From NCBI GenBank assembly GCA_029010655.1, contig JAQXKW010000157.1:1-12955 (forward strand): 12,955 nt of DNA. Direction: 5' to 3'. Made by a program: the position numbers and the translations under genes. Shown here in pieces: positions 5,203-12,281 of the stretch. The notes beneath the pieces were generated by a model. The model was not told where the DNA came from and made no database searches. It saw nothing but the letters and a program-made list of their open reading frames with translations. Source of the DNA: Clostridia bacterium (GTDB lineage: Bacteria; Bacillota; Clostridia; Oscillospirales; CAG-272). The first letter of the stretch is position 1; each line of letters opens with the position of its first letter.

Positions 5203-6354
5203 ATGACTACTGTTGGACAAAGAATAAAAAATTTCAGAAAGAACTGCGATATGTCGCAGTCGGAGCTTGCCGGAAAGATAGGAGTTTCCGTGCAGACCGT
5301 TTCCAAATGGGAATGTGACGCAGGTATGCCCGACATTATTCAGATTATTCCTCTTTCACAGGTGCTGGGCGTTACCACCGACGCAATACTGGGAGCAGAC
5401 GTCAATGAGCAGGGTGTAATTGACGGTATTATTAATTCCTTCCGTGAAAAATGGAAGAATAATCCCGCCTCGGGCAGTTTGGATTTTTATTTTGATATGT
5501 TTCTCGCTGAGAAAAACATACTGAAAAGATTTCCCATGAACTACCTTATCGCCCTTGAATGTGTAAGACGGGGCAAAACAATTCTAGAGCGCACAGTTCA
5601 GGATCATATTCCCGCACCCGAGGGCTGCAATGTTGCGGACGTTTACAGAGACATTAAAAGAACTGCCCGTTCCGTTATCAGCTACGACACAGACTTAGGA
5701 CGGATTGCCGAAGCGAAAATGGAGCTTATTCAATGCCATTGCATTATGGGAAACAATGAGGAAGCAGAGGCTGAATTTGAAGGACTTCCGCAGAAAACGG
5801 AATACGATGCGAGCCTGTGGTCTGCCATTGTTATTGGTGACAGAAGCATGCATACAGATGCCGCAAGAAAGAAATTTTCTTACGCTTTGCAAAATCTTAA
5901 CTCAGGCTTTTACCACCTTGCCAATGCATATTCTTTATGCGGAAAAGAAAAACGCAGTGAAGCAAAAGAAATCTGCATAAAAGCCATCGAAATATATGAA
6001 AGCCTTGAAGGGTTTATGGGCGAGACGGAACGGCTGGATTTTTTAAGGCGCCTATGGATTATTCTCGGAAAGCAGTATCTGCGTGACGGTGAATATGAAA
6101 AAGTAATTGACTGTGCCGAACATCTAACAATGCTTTGCGAAAAGCACTTTGAAAATGAAAAGCAAGGCAAAGGTTACGGCAAATACTTTGACAGCTCTGT
6201 CATTAAGATCGGCACGGAGCTTTTCAAGGGGTCGGAGGAGTACATTTGGGATTTGACTGCTTTGTACGACGAGTGTGACGACCTGGAGGGAAACCCCGTT
6301 GTCACATCTCCGAAATTCAAAGCCTGTGTTGAAAGGATAGAAAAACTGAAATAG
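5203..6354 (+). CDS. XRE-family transcriptional regulator with long helical (TPR-like) C-terminus
   Basis: DNA-binding regulator of 383 residues. An N-terminal XRE/Cro-C1 helix-turn-helix spans about residues 5-60, with the recognition unit SQSELAGKIGVSVQTVSKWE and the LSQVLGVTTDAILG ending common in Firmicutes. The remaining 310 or so residues are mainly helical and charged. Segments such as EEAEAEFEGLP and RSEAKEICIKAIEIYESL resemble TPR-like helix pairs, which in related regulators often sense a peptide or partner protein; that is a resemblance, not a demonstrated domain. I chose the ATG at 5203 because GGAG (5193-5196) lies 6 bases upstream. An in-frame ATG at 5191 would add four residues and overlap that site. 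The cupin gene starts 164 bases away in the opposite direction, suggesting local control. No clear terminator follows the stop. Confidence 0.88.
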   Translation: MTTVGQRIKNFRKNCDMSQSELAGKIGVSVQTVSKWECDAGMPDIIQIIPLSQVLGVTTDAILGADVNEQGVIDGIINSFREKWKNNPASGSLDFYFDMFLAEKNILKRFPMNYLIALECVRRGKTILERTVQDHIPAPEGCNVADVYRDIKRTARSVISYDTDLGRIAEAKMELIQCHCIMGNNEEAEAEFEGLPQKTEYDASLWSAIVIGDRSMHTDAARKKFSYALQNLNSGFYHLANAYSLCGKEKRSEAKEICIKAIEIYESLEGFMGETERLDFLRRLWIILGKQYLRDGEYEKVIDCAEHLTMLCEKHFENEKQGKGYGKYFDSSVIKIGTELFKGSEEYIWDLTALYDECDDLEGNPVVTSPKFKACVERIEKLK

Positions 6355-6450
6355 TATCAGCGCCGGCGGCTTAATACTCTATCGTCAAAAAGCATGAAAG
6401 TGTCTCCGAAAAAATCTTTATATTTTGTCGGAAAAACCGCATTTTGCCAC

Positions 6451-6479
6451 TTGACAGAAATCCGGTTTTACGATAAAAT
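6451..6479 (+). promoter_or_regulatory. Promoter of the purine operon
   Basis: Perfect TTGACA (6451-6456), 17-bp spacer, TAAAAT (6474-6479). The predicted start near 6486 lies about 10 bases before the riboswitch aptamer, as expected for a promoter driving a riboswitch-controlled operon. Confidence 0.88.
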
Positions 6480-6493
6480 ATATTTGTGATTTG

Positions 6494-6570
6494 AAGTGTC
6501 TCCGTGACTGACGGATTGTTATGGGCAACCATAGTGGAGCGGAGATATAATATTCGCCGACCGTCTGGGC
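6494..6570 (+). promoter_or_regulatory. ZTP (pfl) riboswitch aptamer
   Basis: RNA sensor for ZTP/ZMP, the AICAR nucleotides that build up when 10-formyl-tetrahydrofolate is short; in this class ligand binding usually turns genes on. P1 is TCTCCG (6499-6504) with CGGAGA (6540-6545). P2 is TATGG (6520-6524) with CCATA (6529-6533) closed by a GCAA tetraloop. The internal loop carries the family's GTGACTGACGG (6504-6514) and GTGGAGCGG (6534-6542). After a linker comes the hallmark 3' element GCCGACCGTCTGGGC (6556-6570), in which GCC/GGC form P3 and CCGT (6561-6564) can pair with ACGG (6511-6514) as the pseudoknot. It sits directly ahead of purE, a typical context. Confidence 0.93.
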
Positions 6571-6613
6571 GCACTTACCTTCACAAGAGGATAAGTGCGC
6601 CCAGTTTGTTTTT
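6565..6613 (+). terminator. Riboswitch-controlled intrinsic terminator
   Basis: CTGGGCGCACTTA (6565-6577) pairs perfectly with TAAGTGCGCCCAG (6592-6604), 13 bp, followed by TTTGTTTTT (6605-6613). The first six bases of the 5' arm are the conserved CTGGGC of the aptamer. Ligand-bound P3/pseudoknot and the terminator are therefore mutually exclusive, predicting read-through into purE when ZTP is high. The purE ribosome site AGGAGG (6621-6626) lies just beyond it. Confidence 0.93.
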
Positions 6614-6632
6614 ACCTAAAAGGAGGAATAGA

Positions 6633-7127
6633 ATGAAAAAAGTCGGAATCATTATGGGAAGCACCAGCAATTTGCCCGTGGTACGAAAAGCTATCGACAC
6701 ACTTGTCTCTCTCGGAATCCCTCACGAGGTGCACGTGTATTCCGCTCACAGAACGCCGGACGAGGCTGCCGCTTTTTCGCGGAATGCCAAGGAAAACGGC
6801 TTCGGAGTTATTATTGCGGCTGCCGGTATGGCGGCTCACCTTGCGGGAGCAATTGCCGCAAACACTACCCTTCCCGTTATCGGGATCCCCTGTAAATCAA
6901 ATACCTTAGACGGCATTGACGCCCTTCTTTCAACAGTTCAGATGCCCTCCGGCATTCCGGTGGCGACTGTTGCCATTGACGGGGCTGTTAATGCCGCTTT
7001 GCTTTCTGCGGAAATTCTTGCACTTTCCGACAGTGAGCTTTCCGAAAAGCTTTCTGCAAAACGGAAAGCAGACAGCGCCGCCGCCCTTGAAAAGGATGCG
7101 GCAATAGCCGATGAATTCAATAAATAA
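6633..7127 (+). CDS. purE: N5-carboxyaminoimidazole ribonucleotide mutase (PurE, class I)
   Basis: 164-residue cytosolic enzyme making CAIR from AIR-derived N5-CAIR, or possibly from AIR and CO2. The phosphate/ribose loop is MGSTSNLP (8-15), the catalytic-histidine motif is SAHRTP (SAHRTP rather than SAHKT points to class I), and the AGMAAHLAG and PSGIPVATVAIDGAVNAALL segments are characteristic. The Asp that usually follows GSxS and contacts the substrate is Asn13 here. First structural gene of the operon. The ATG at 6633 has AGGAGG 6 bases upstream; the frame extends back into the riboswitch but that part is not coding. Class I PurE normally works with PurK, for which there is no gene in the window. 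The Asn could be a real variant or alter kinetics. Confidence 0.95.
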   Translation: MKKVGIIMGSTSNLPVVRKAIDTLVSLGIPHEVHVYSAHRTPDEAAAFSRNAKENGFGVIIAAAGMAAHLAGAIAANTTLPVIGIPCKSNTLDGIDALLSTVQMPSGIPVATVAIDGAVNAALLSAEILALSDSELSEKLSAKRKADSAAALEKDAAIADEFNK

Positions 7128-7155
7128 TTATTAAAAGTATAAAGGAGAACAGAAA

Positions 7156-7836
7156 ATGGAACTGGTTTATTCCGGAAAAACAAAGGATGTATTTGCACTT
7201 GAGAACGGCAACTATCTTCTCAAATTCAAGGACGACTGCACAGGCAAGGACGGCGTTTTCGATCCCGGTGAAAACTCCGTGGGACTTACTATTGAGGGTG
7301 TGGGCGACGTTAATCTTCGCATGTCCGTTTACTTCTTTGAAAAGGTAAACGCCGCAGGAATTAAAACGCACTATGTGAGCGCAGACCTTGCAAACACCAC
7401 CATGGAGGTTCTCCCTGCAAAGGTTTTCGGGAAAGGTCTTGAGGTTATCTGCCGTCACAAGGCTGTGGGCAGCTTCTACCGCCGTTACAGCGATTACATT
7501 GAGGAGGGCGCAAATCTTCCCGCTTACGTTGAAACCACCTTCAAGGACGACGCAAAGGGCGACCCCCTTGTAACAAAGGACGGACTTATCGATTTAGGCG
7601 TTATGACCGGCGAGCAGTACGACGACATTAAGGCTATGACCCAGAAGATTACCGGTATTGTTGCCGATGACCTGAAGGAAAAAGGACTTGTTCTCTACGA
7701 CATTAAATTTGAATTCGGCTACGACGCCGACGGCAAGGTCATGCTTATAGACGAGATTGCCTCCGGCAACATGCGTGTTTACAAGGACGGCGAATACGTT
7801 GACCCCATGACGCTCTCCGAGCTTTTCTTCGCATAA
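7156..7836 (+). CDS. purC: SAICAR synthetase (PurC)
   Basis: Phosphoribosylaminoimidazole-succinocarboxamide synthase joins aspartate to CAIR using ATP, giving SAICAR. 226 residues, close to the usual 230-240. Evidence includes the N-terminal nucleotide loop YSGKTKDVF (5-13), VICRHKAVGSFYRRY (97-111, matching the family's R-N-x-A-x-GS region), YDIKFEFG (181-188) and the metal-binding IDEIASGNMRVY (198-209). The last differs from the DE(I/F)SPD-type ending of the E. coli enzyme but fits the clostridial form as I recall it. GGAG lies ahead of the ATG, 28 bases after purE. The product is used by PurB, not in the window. Confidence 0.95.
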   Translation: MELVYSGKTKDVFALENGNYLLKFKDDCTGKDGVFDPGENSVGLTIEGVGDVNLRMSVYFFEKVNAAGIKTHYVSADLANTTMEVLPAKVFGKGLEVICRHKAVGSFYRRYSDYIEEGANLPAYVETTFKDDAKGDPLVTKDGLIDLGVMTGEQYDDIKAMTQKITGIVADDLKEKGLVLYDIKFEFGYDADGKVMLIDEIASGNMRVYKDGEYVDPMTLSELFFA

Positions 7837-7849
7837 TCGGAGGCGATAA

Positions 7850-9274
7850 ATGGGAGGATTCTTCGGCATAGCATCGAAGGAAGACTGCATGGCAGACGTT
7901 TTCTTCGGTGTTGATTACCATTCGCATTTGGGAACTCGAAGCGGCGGCATGGCGGCTTTCGACCGTGAAATCGGTCTTCAGCGCAAAATCCACCACATTG
8001 AAAATTCCCCTTTCCGTACCAAATTCGAGCACATTTTCGATGAGATGCAGGGCACTTCCGTTATCGGCTGTATCAGCGACAGCGACCCTCAGCCCATGCT
8101 CATCCGCTCAAATCTCGGAAATTACGCCATCTGCATGATAGGCGTAATCAACAATTCCGAGGAGCTTATAGACCAATATCTTTCCTTCTCCGGCGGTCAC
8201 TTTGACTCCATGACGGGAGGAAAGATAAATTCCGTGGAGCTTCTTTCCGCATTAATCGACCAGAAAAGCAGTTTTTCCGAGGGGATAAAATTTGCTCAGA
8301 AGTCTATTGACGGCACTGCCGCCATTCTTATATTGAAGGATAACGGCAATCTTATCGTCGCCCGTGACCGTTTGGGCAGACTCCCCCTTCAGATAGGAAA
8401 GAGAGAGGACGGCTACGCAGTTTCCCTCGAATCCTTCGCATACGAAAAGCTGGGCTTTGAAACAGTTCGCTGTCTCGGCCCCGGAGAGATTGTGGAAATA
8501 TCTGCCGACTCGCTCACTCAGCTTGAAGCGCCCGGCAAAAAGAAGCGTGTATGCTCCTTTTTGTGGAGCTACTATGGCTACCCCACCTCCACCTATGAGG
8601 GCACCAACGTAGAGATGATGCGGTACAAAAACGGCGAGCTGCTTGCTGACATGGACCGTGAAAAAGGGACTGTGGAAAACATCGACTACGTGGGCGGCGT
8701 TCCCGATTCCGGCACTCCCCACGCCATCGGATATGCAAACCGCAGTAAGGTTCCTTTTGCAAGAGCTTTCATTAAATATACTCCCACCTGGTCCCGCAGT
8801 TTTATGCCCGGCAAGCAGACCGACAGGCAGAAAATCGCAAAAATGAAGCAAATCCCCGTAAAGGAGCTTATTGAGGGCAACGACCTTTTGTTCGTTGACG
8901 ATTCCATAGTTCGGGGAACACAGCTTCGGGAAACAGTTGAATTTCTTTATGAGAGCGGAGCAAAGTCCGTTCACATGCGTTCCGCCTGCCCCCCTATTAT
9001 GTACGGCTGTAAGTATCTGAACTTTTCCCGCTCCACAAGCGATATGGACTTAATTGCCCGCAGGGTTATTATGGAGCTTGAGGGCGAGGAGGGCTTTGAG
9101 CATATTGAGGAATACTCCGACGGAAACACGGAAAGAGGAAAAGCACTCCGCAAAACCATTTGCGAAAAATTCAACTTTGCGTCCCTTGATTTCCAGTCTC
9201 TCGAAAACGTAGTCAAGGCAATAGGGCTTGACCCCTGCGAGCTTTGCACCTACTGCTGGAACGGCAAAGAATAA
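7850..9274 (+). CDS. purF: PurF-like amidophosphoribosyltransferase lacking the N-terminal catalytic cysteine
   Basis: Homologue of glutamine-PRPP amidotransferase, first enzyme of purine synthesis, 474 residues. The phosphoribosyltransferase half is intact: GVPDSG (283-288) and the PRPP motif VDDSIVRGTQ (349-358). Candidate Fe-S ligands as in Bacillus PurF are Cys235, Cys387 and a C-terminal DPCELCTYCW (Cys463, 466, 469). The glutaminase half keeps its outline (HLGTRSGGMA replaces the QHRGQEAAG-type region) but not its chemistry. The protein starts MGGFFGIASKEDC, so Gly stands where the Cys1 nucleophile (CGVFGI) should be, and the usual HNG and SDSE sites read IGVINN and INSVE. The GGAGG 6 bases before the ATG fixes the start. 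I recall similar MGGFFG proteins in clostridia and Bacteroidetes annotated as PurF. It may use ammonia or a partner, or be an altered or regulatory paralogue. Confidence 0.85.
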   Translation: MGGFFGIASKEDCMADVFFGVDYHSHLGTRSGGMAAFDREIGLQRKIHHIENSPFRTKFEHIFDEMQGTSVIGCISDSDPQPMLIRSNLGNYAICMIGVINNSEELIDQYLSFSGGHFDSMTGGKINSVELLSALIDQKSSFSEGIKFAQKSIDGTAAILILKDNGNLIVARDRLGRLPLQIGKREDGYAVSLESFAYEKLGFETVRCLGPGEIVEISADSLTQLEAPGKKKRVCSFLWSYYGYPTSTYEGTNVEMMRYKNGELLADMDREKGTVENIDYVGGVPDSGTPHAIGYANRSKVPFARAFIKYTPTWSRSFMPGKQTDRQKIAKMKQIPVKELIEGNDLLFVDDSIVRGTQLRETVEFLYESGAKSVHMRSACPPIMYGCKYLNFSRSTSDMDLIARRVIMELEGEEGFEHIEEYSDGNTERGKALRKTICEKFNFASLDFQSLENVVKAIGLDPCELCTYCWNGKE

Positions 9275-9304
9275 TCAGAGTTTTAGTAAAGGATTTAAGA
9301 TATT

Positions 9305-10348
9305 ATGAACAACAATTCAAGATCCGAAGCATATGCTGCCGCCGGCGTTGACATTACCGCCGGATACAGGTCGGTTGAGCTTATGAAAAAGCATATAGCC
9401 GCCACAAACACCCCCGGTGTTTGCTCAGATGTAGGAGGATTTGGCGGACTTTTCTCACTTGACCTTGAGGGTGTTAAAAATCCCGTTCTCGTTTCAGGCA
9501 CGGACGGCGTGGGCACAAAGCTGAAAATAGCCTTTCTTATGGACCGCCACGACACGGTGGGTATCGACTGCGTTGCCATGTGCGTAAACGATATTATCTG
9601 CGCCGGCGCAAAGCCTCTTTACTTTCTTGACTACATCGCCTGCGGCAAAAATGTTCCCGAGCGGATTGCAGACATTGTTAAGGGCGTGTGCGACGGGTGC
9701 GTTCAGTCCGGCGCCGCATTAATCGGCGGTGAAACTGCGGAAATGCCCGGCTTCTACCCGGAGGACGAATACGACCTTGCTGGATACTGCACGGGTATTG
9801 TTGACAAGGATAAAATAATCGATAAAAATAAAATGAGCGAGGGTGACGTAGTAATTGCCCTTCCCTCCTCCGGCGTTCATTCCAACGGCTTCTCTTTAGT
9901 CCGCAAGGTGTTTGACGTTGAAAACTCCGATATTAAAGCTCCCGTTGAAGAGCTTTTCGGAAAGTCCATCGGCGAAACGCTCCTCACCCCCACAAAAATT
10001 TACGTAAAGCCCGTACTTGCTCTCCTTGAAAAGGTTGACGTTAAAGGAATTTCCCACATTACGGGCGGCGGCTTCTATGAGAATATTCCAAGAAGCATTC
10101 CCGAAGGGCTGTGCGCAAAAATTGACAGAAGCGCAGTCCGCATTCTCCCTATTTTCGACCTTATCGCAAAGAGGGGCAACATCAGCGAGCGTGATATGTT
10201 CAACACCTTTAACATGGGTGTGGGAATGAGCATCGTTGTTTCAAAGAATGACGCCGACACGGCGCTGTCCGTGCTCCGTGAAAACGGCGAGGACGCTTAT
10301 ATTATCGGCGAAATCGTAAAATCCGACGAAAGAATCATTATATGCTGA
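9305..10348 (+). CDS. purM: Phosphoribosylformylglycinamidine cyclo-ligase (AIR synthetase, PurM)
   Basis: Closes the imidazole ring: FGAM plus ATP gives AIR, the substrate of the PurE step. 347 residues, normal length. Signature segments are GTDGVGTKLK (65-74), MCVNDIICAGAKPLYFLDY (92-110), GGETAEMPGFY (141-151) with the PurM/SelD-type Gly-Glu-Thr loop, and HITGGGFYENIPR in the C-terminal domain. The site AAAGGA lies about 11 bases before the ATG, a little long. Its stop codon (10346-10348) overlaps the start of the next gene (10342), so the transporter gene is translationally linked to it. Confidence 0.96.
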   Translation: MNNNSRSEAYAAAGVDITAGYRSVELMKKHIAATNTPGVCSDVGGFGGLFSLDLEGVKNPVLVSGTDGVGTKLKIAFLMDRHDTVGIDCVAMCVNDIICAGAKPLYFLDYIACGKNVPERIADIVKGVCDGCVQSGAALIGGETAEMPGFYPEDEYDLAGYCTGIVDKDKIIDKNKMSEGDVVIALPSSGVHSNGFSLVRKVFDVENSDIKAPVEELFGKSIGETLLTPTKIYVKPVLALLEKVDVKGISHITGGGFYENIPRSIPEGLCAKIDRSAVRILPIFDLIAKRGNISERDMFNTFNMGVGMSIVVSKNDADTALSVLRENGEDAYIIGEIVKSDERIIIC

Positions 10349-10953
10349 ATAAGCTTTTATCCGGAGTCTGTGCAGGAATACTTATTGCCGTGGGAGGCAC
10401 GGTTTATCTTTCCTGCGACAACAAGTATATAGGAGCTGTGCTTTTTACCGTAGCCCTCCTTTGCATCTGTCTTAAAGGGTATTCCCTTTTTACGGGTAAA
10501 ATCGGGTTTATTCCCGAAAAGCACGGCAAGGAAGATTTATCCGCACTTTTTCTGGGGCTTTTGGGCAATGCCGCCGCATGCGTCATATGCGGACTGCTTC
10601 TTTCGGCGGCGCTCCCTCACATAGCTTCGGCGGCACGGGAAGCGTGTGCGGCAAAGCTTTCTCAGACCTTCTATTCCACGCTTATCCGCAGTATTTTCTG
10701 CGGCATAATTATGTACCTTGCCGTAAGCATTTACCGTGACAAAGGAAAGATTGTCGGAATTCTCTTTTGTATTCCCGTATTTATCCTTTCCGGCTTTGAA
10801 CATTCTATTGCCGACATGTTCTATTTTTCGCTTTCAGGTGCCCCTTCCCTTCGTGTTTTCGGATTTTTGGGAACGGTACTTCTTGGCAATTCCGTCGGCG
10901 CCGTAATTCTCCCCATACTCGGAGGTAACTTAAAAAATGAAAAGCAAAGCTGA
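10342..10953 (+). CDS. Compact formate/nitrite transporter (FNT) family protein
   Basis: Six-helix membrane channel of the FocA/NirC (FNT) family, 203 residues against about 260-285 for FocA. Two inverted repeats are recognisable. Helix 1 is about 8-24 and helix 2 about 30-50, ending in GYSLFTG (46-52, the LFT pore-loop motif), followed by LGLLGN (71-76) into helix 3. Lys105 in AAKLSQTF may match FocA's selectivity-filter lysine. Helix 4 is about 115-131, helix 5 about 137-150 ending in the hallmark GFEHSIADM (151-159) with the central-pore His154, and LLGN (180-183) leads into helix 6. The usual GFEHSIANM has Asn where this protein has Asp158. Short termini and loops explain its size; no repeat is missing. 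It lies between purM and purN, overlapping both (7 and 17 bases), so it belongs to the operon. Formate is the likely substrate by context; nitrite, acetate or hydrosulfide cannot be excluded. Confidence 0.85.
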   Translation: MLNKLLSGVCAGILIAVGGTVYLSCDNKYIGAVLFTVALLCICLKGYSLFTGKIGFIPEKHGKEDLSALFLGLLGNAAACVICGLLLSAALPHIASAAREACAAKLSQTFYSTLIRSIFCGIIMYLAVSIYRDKGKIVGILFCIPVFILSGFEHSIADMFYFSLSGAPSLRVFGFLGTVLLGNSVGAVILPILGGNLKNEKQS

Positions 10954-11542
10954 TATTGCGGTGCTGGTTTCCGGCGGCGGCACGAATTTGCAGGCATTAA
11001 TCAACGCCGAAAAAAAAGGAATACTTAAAAGCGGCGAAATAAAGCTGGTCATTTCCAACAAAGAGGGTGCATTCGCCCTTGAAAGAGCGAAGCGCTCTGG
11101 AATTCGCACCTCGGTTATTACAAAAAAGCAGTTTGCAAATCAAAGTGATTTTGAAGATGCGCTGATTTGTGAGCTTGAGAAAAACGGAATTGACCTTATA
11201 ATTCTTGCGGGATTTATGGCGATACTTTCCGAAAAGTTCACCTCCCGTTTCCCGAAAAGAATCATAAATGTTCATCCGTCGCTTATTCCCTCTTTTTGCG
11301 GCGACGGCTTTTACGGGCTTCACGTTCACGAAGCGGCGCTGAAAAAAGGCGTTAAGGTGACGGGCGCTACCGTTCACTATGTGAACGAAATAACAGACGG
11401 CGGCGAAATAATTTTGCAAAAGGCAGTCAATGTTTTGGAGGGCGACACCCCGGAAACACTCCAAAAACGTGTTATGAGGCTGGCTGAATGGAAAATACTT
11501 CCAATGGCTGCGGAAATGGTTTCCCAAATGTTAATTAAGTGA
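10937..11542 (+). CDS. purN: Phosphoribosylglycinamide formyltransferase (PurN)
   Basis: Transfers the formyl group of 10-formyl-tetrahydrofolate to GAR. 201 residues, typical. VLVSGGGTNLQALI (9-22) is the substrate phosphate loop. The catalytic triad is complete: Asn111 and His113 in INVHPSLIP and Asp154 in NEITDGGEI. GFMAIL supplies the folate-pocket region. The strong GGAGGT (10921-10926), inside the end of the upstream membrane-protein gene, is 10 bases from the ATG, supporting this start despite the 17-base overlap. It is the formyl-folate-dependent type, not the formate-using PurT, so formate would need a formate-tetrahydrofolate ligase before use here. Confidence 0.96.
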   Translation: MKSKADIAVLVSGGGTNLQALINAEKKGILKSGEIKLVISNKEGAFALERAKRSGIRTSVITKKQFANQSDFEDALICELEKNGIDLIILAGFMAILSEKFTSRFPKRIINVHPSLIPSFCGDGFYGLHVHEAALKKGVKVTGATVHYVNEITDGGEIILQKAVNVLEGDTPETLQKRVMRLAEWKILPMAAEMVSQMLIK

Positions 11543-11550
11543 GGTTTATT

Positions 11551-12270
11551 ATGGCTTTATACGATATTAAAAAATTGCTCAGCGAAAACACATATCCCGG
11601 CAGAGGAATAGTTATCGGCCGTTCTGCTGACGGCAAGTCCGCCATGATAGGATATTTTATCATGGGCAGAAGCGAAAACAGCCGCAACAGAGTTTTTGAG
11701 CGGTTTGACGGCGGTATTCGTACCAAGGCTTTCGACGAGTCAAAAATGGAAGACCCCAGTCTCATTATTTATAATCCCTATCTCGCCTGCGGCGACAGCA
11801 TTGACATTATAACAAACGGCGACCAGACAAACACTATATTCGACCGGTTTACAGAGGGTTTAACCGTTGAAGAAGCCCTTGCAACCCGTGAATTTGAGCC
11901 TGACGCCCCCAACTATACTCCCCGAATTTCCGGCGTTTGCTATTACGATTTTTCAAATGGGGGCTTTGAATATCAGCTTTCAATTCTGAAAAGTCTCAGC
12001 GGCGACGGAGACTTTTGCGTGCGCAACTATTTTAACTATCCCTCAAAGCCCGGTATCGGTCATTTTATCCACACCTACAAGTGCGACGGAAATCCCATTC
12101 CCTCCTTTACGGGAGAGCCCGAGGAGGTGGCAATGCCCGATACGGCAAAGGAGTTTGCAGACATTCTCTGGAACAATCTTAACCCCGACAACAAGGTTTC
12201 ACTTTTCGTCCGTCAGGTTCCGCTTAACGGGGACGAGCCTTCGGAAATCATCATAAATAAAAATGTGTGA
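11551..12270 (+). CDS. purO: IMP cyclohydrolase, archaeal PurO type
   Basis: Final step of IMP synthesis, ring closure of FAICAR. 239 residues related to archaeal PurO rather than to the cyclohydrolase half of bacterial PurH. Recognised from segments I know from clostridial members annotated IMP cyclohydrolase: YPGRGIVIG (15-23), FIMGRSENSRNR (36-47), TNGDQTNTI (88-96) and REFEPDAPNYTPRISG (113-128), with HFIHTY and VSLFVR near the end. No membrane segment. I chose the ATG at 11551 because GAGG (11541-11544) precedes it at 6 bases. A GTG at 11539 would add four residues, overlap the purN stop and use that Shine-Dalgarno sequence as coding. It sits directly before the gene that makes its substrate. 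Confidence 0.88.
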   Translation: MALYDIKKLLSENTYPGRGIVIGRSADGKSAMIGYFIMGRSENSRNRVFERFDGGIRTKAFDESKMEDPSLIIYNPYLACGDSIDIITNGDQTNTIFDRFTEGLTVEEALATREFEPDAPNYTPRISGVCYYDFSNGGFEYQLSILKSLSGDGDFCVRNYFNYPSKPGIGHFIHTYKCDGNPIPSFTGEPEEVAMPDTAKEFADILWNNLNPDNKVSLFVRQVPLNGDEPSEIIINKNV

Positions 12271-12281
12271 GGTGCTGAAAG

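Noticed and set aside
6358..6382. Possible terminator after the XRE gene (AGTAT ... ATACT around CGCCGGCG)
   Set aside because: Only five outer pairs can form, the inner part does not align into one stem, and there is no T-tract.
6398..6504. Direct repeat AAGTGTCTCCG at 6398-6408 and 6494-6504, the second copy being the start of the riboswitch P1 strand
   Set aside because: An 11-base match without the rest of the aptamer near the first copy; the first copy lies upstream of the promoter, so it is not in the transcript. Probably chance.
8252..8974. Long minus-strand open frame of 240 codons inside purF
   Set aside because: It is antisense to a fully supported gene, has no family motif or start signal, and is explained by codon bias on the coding strand.
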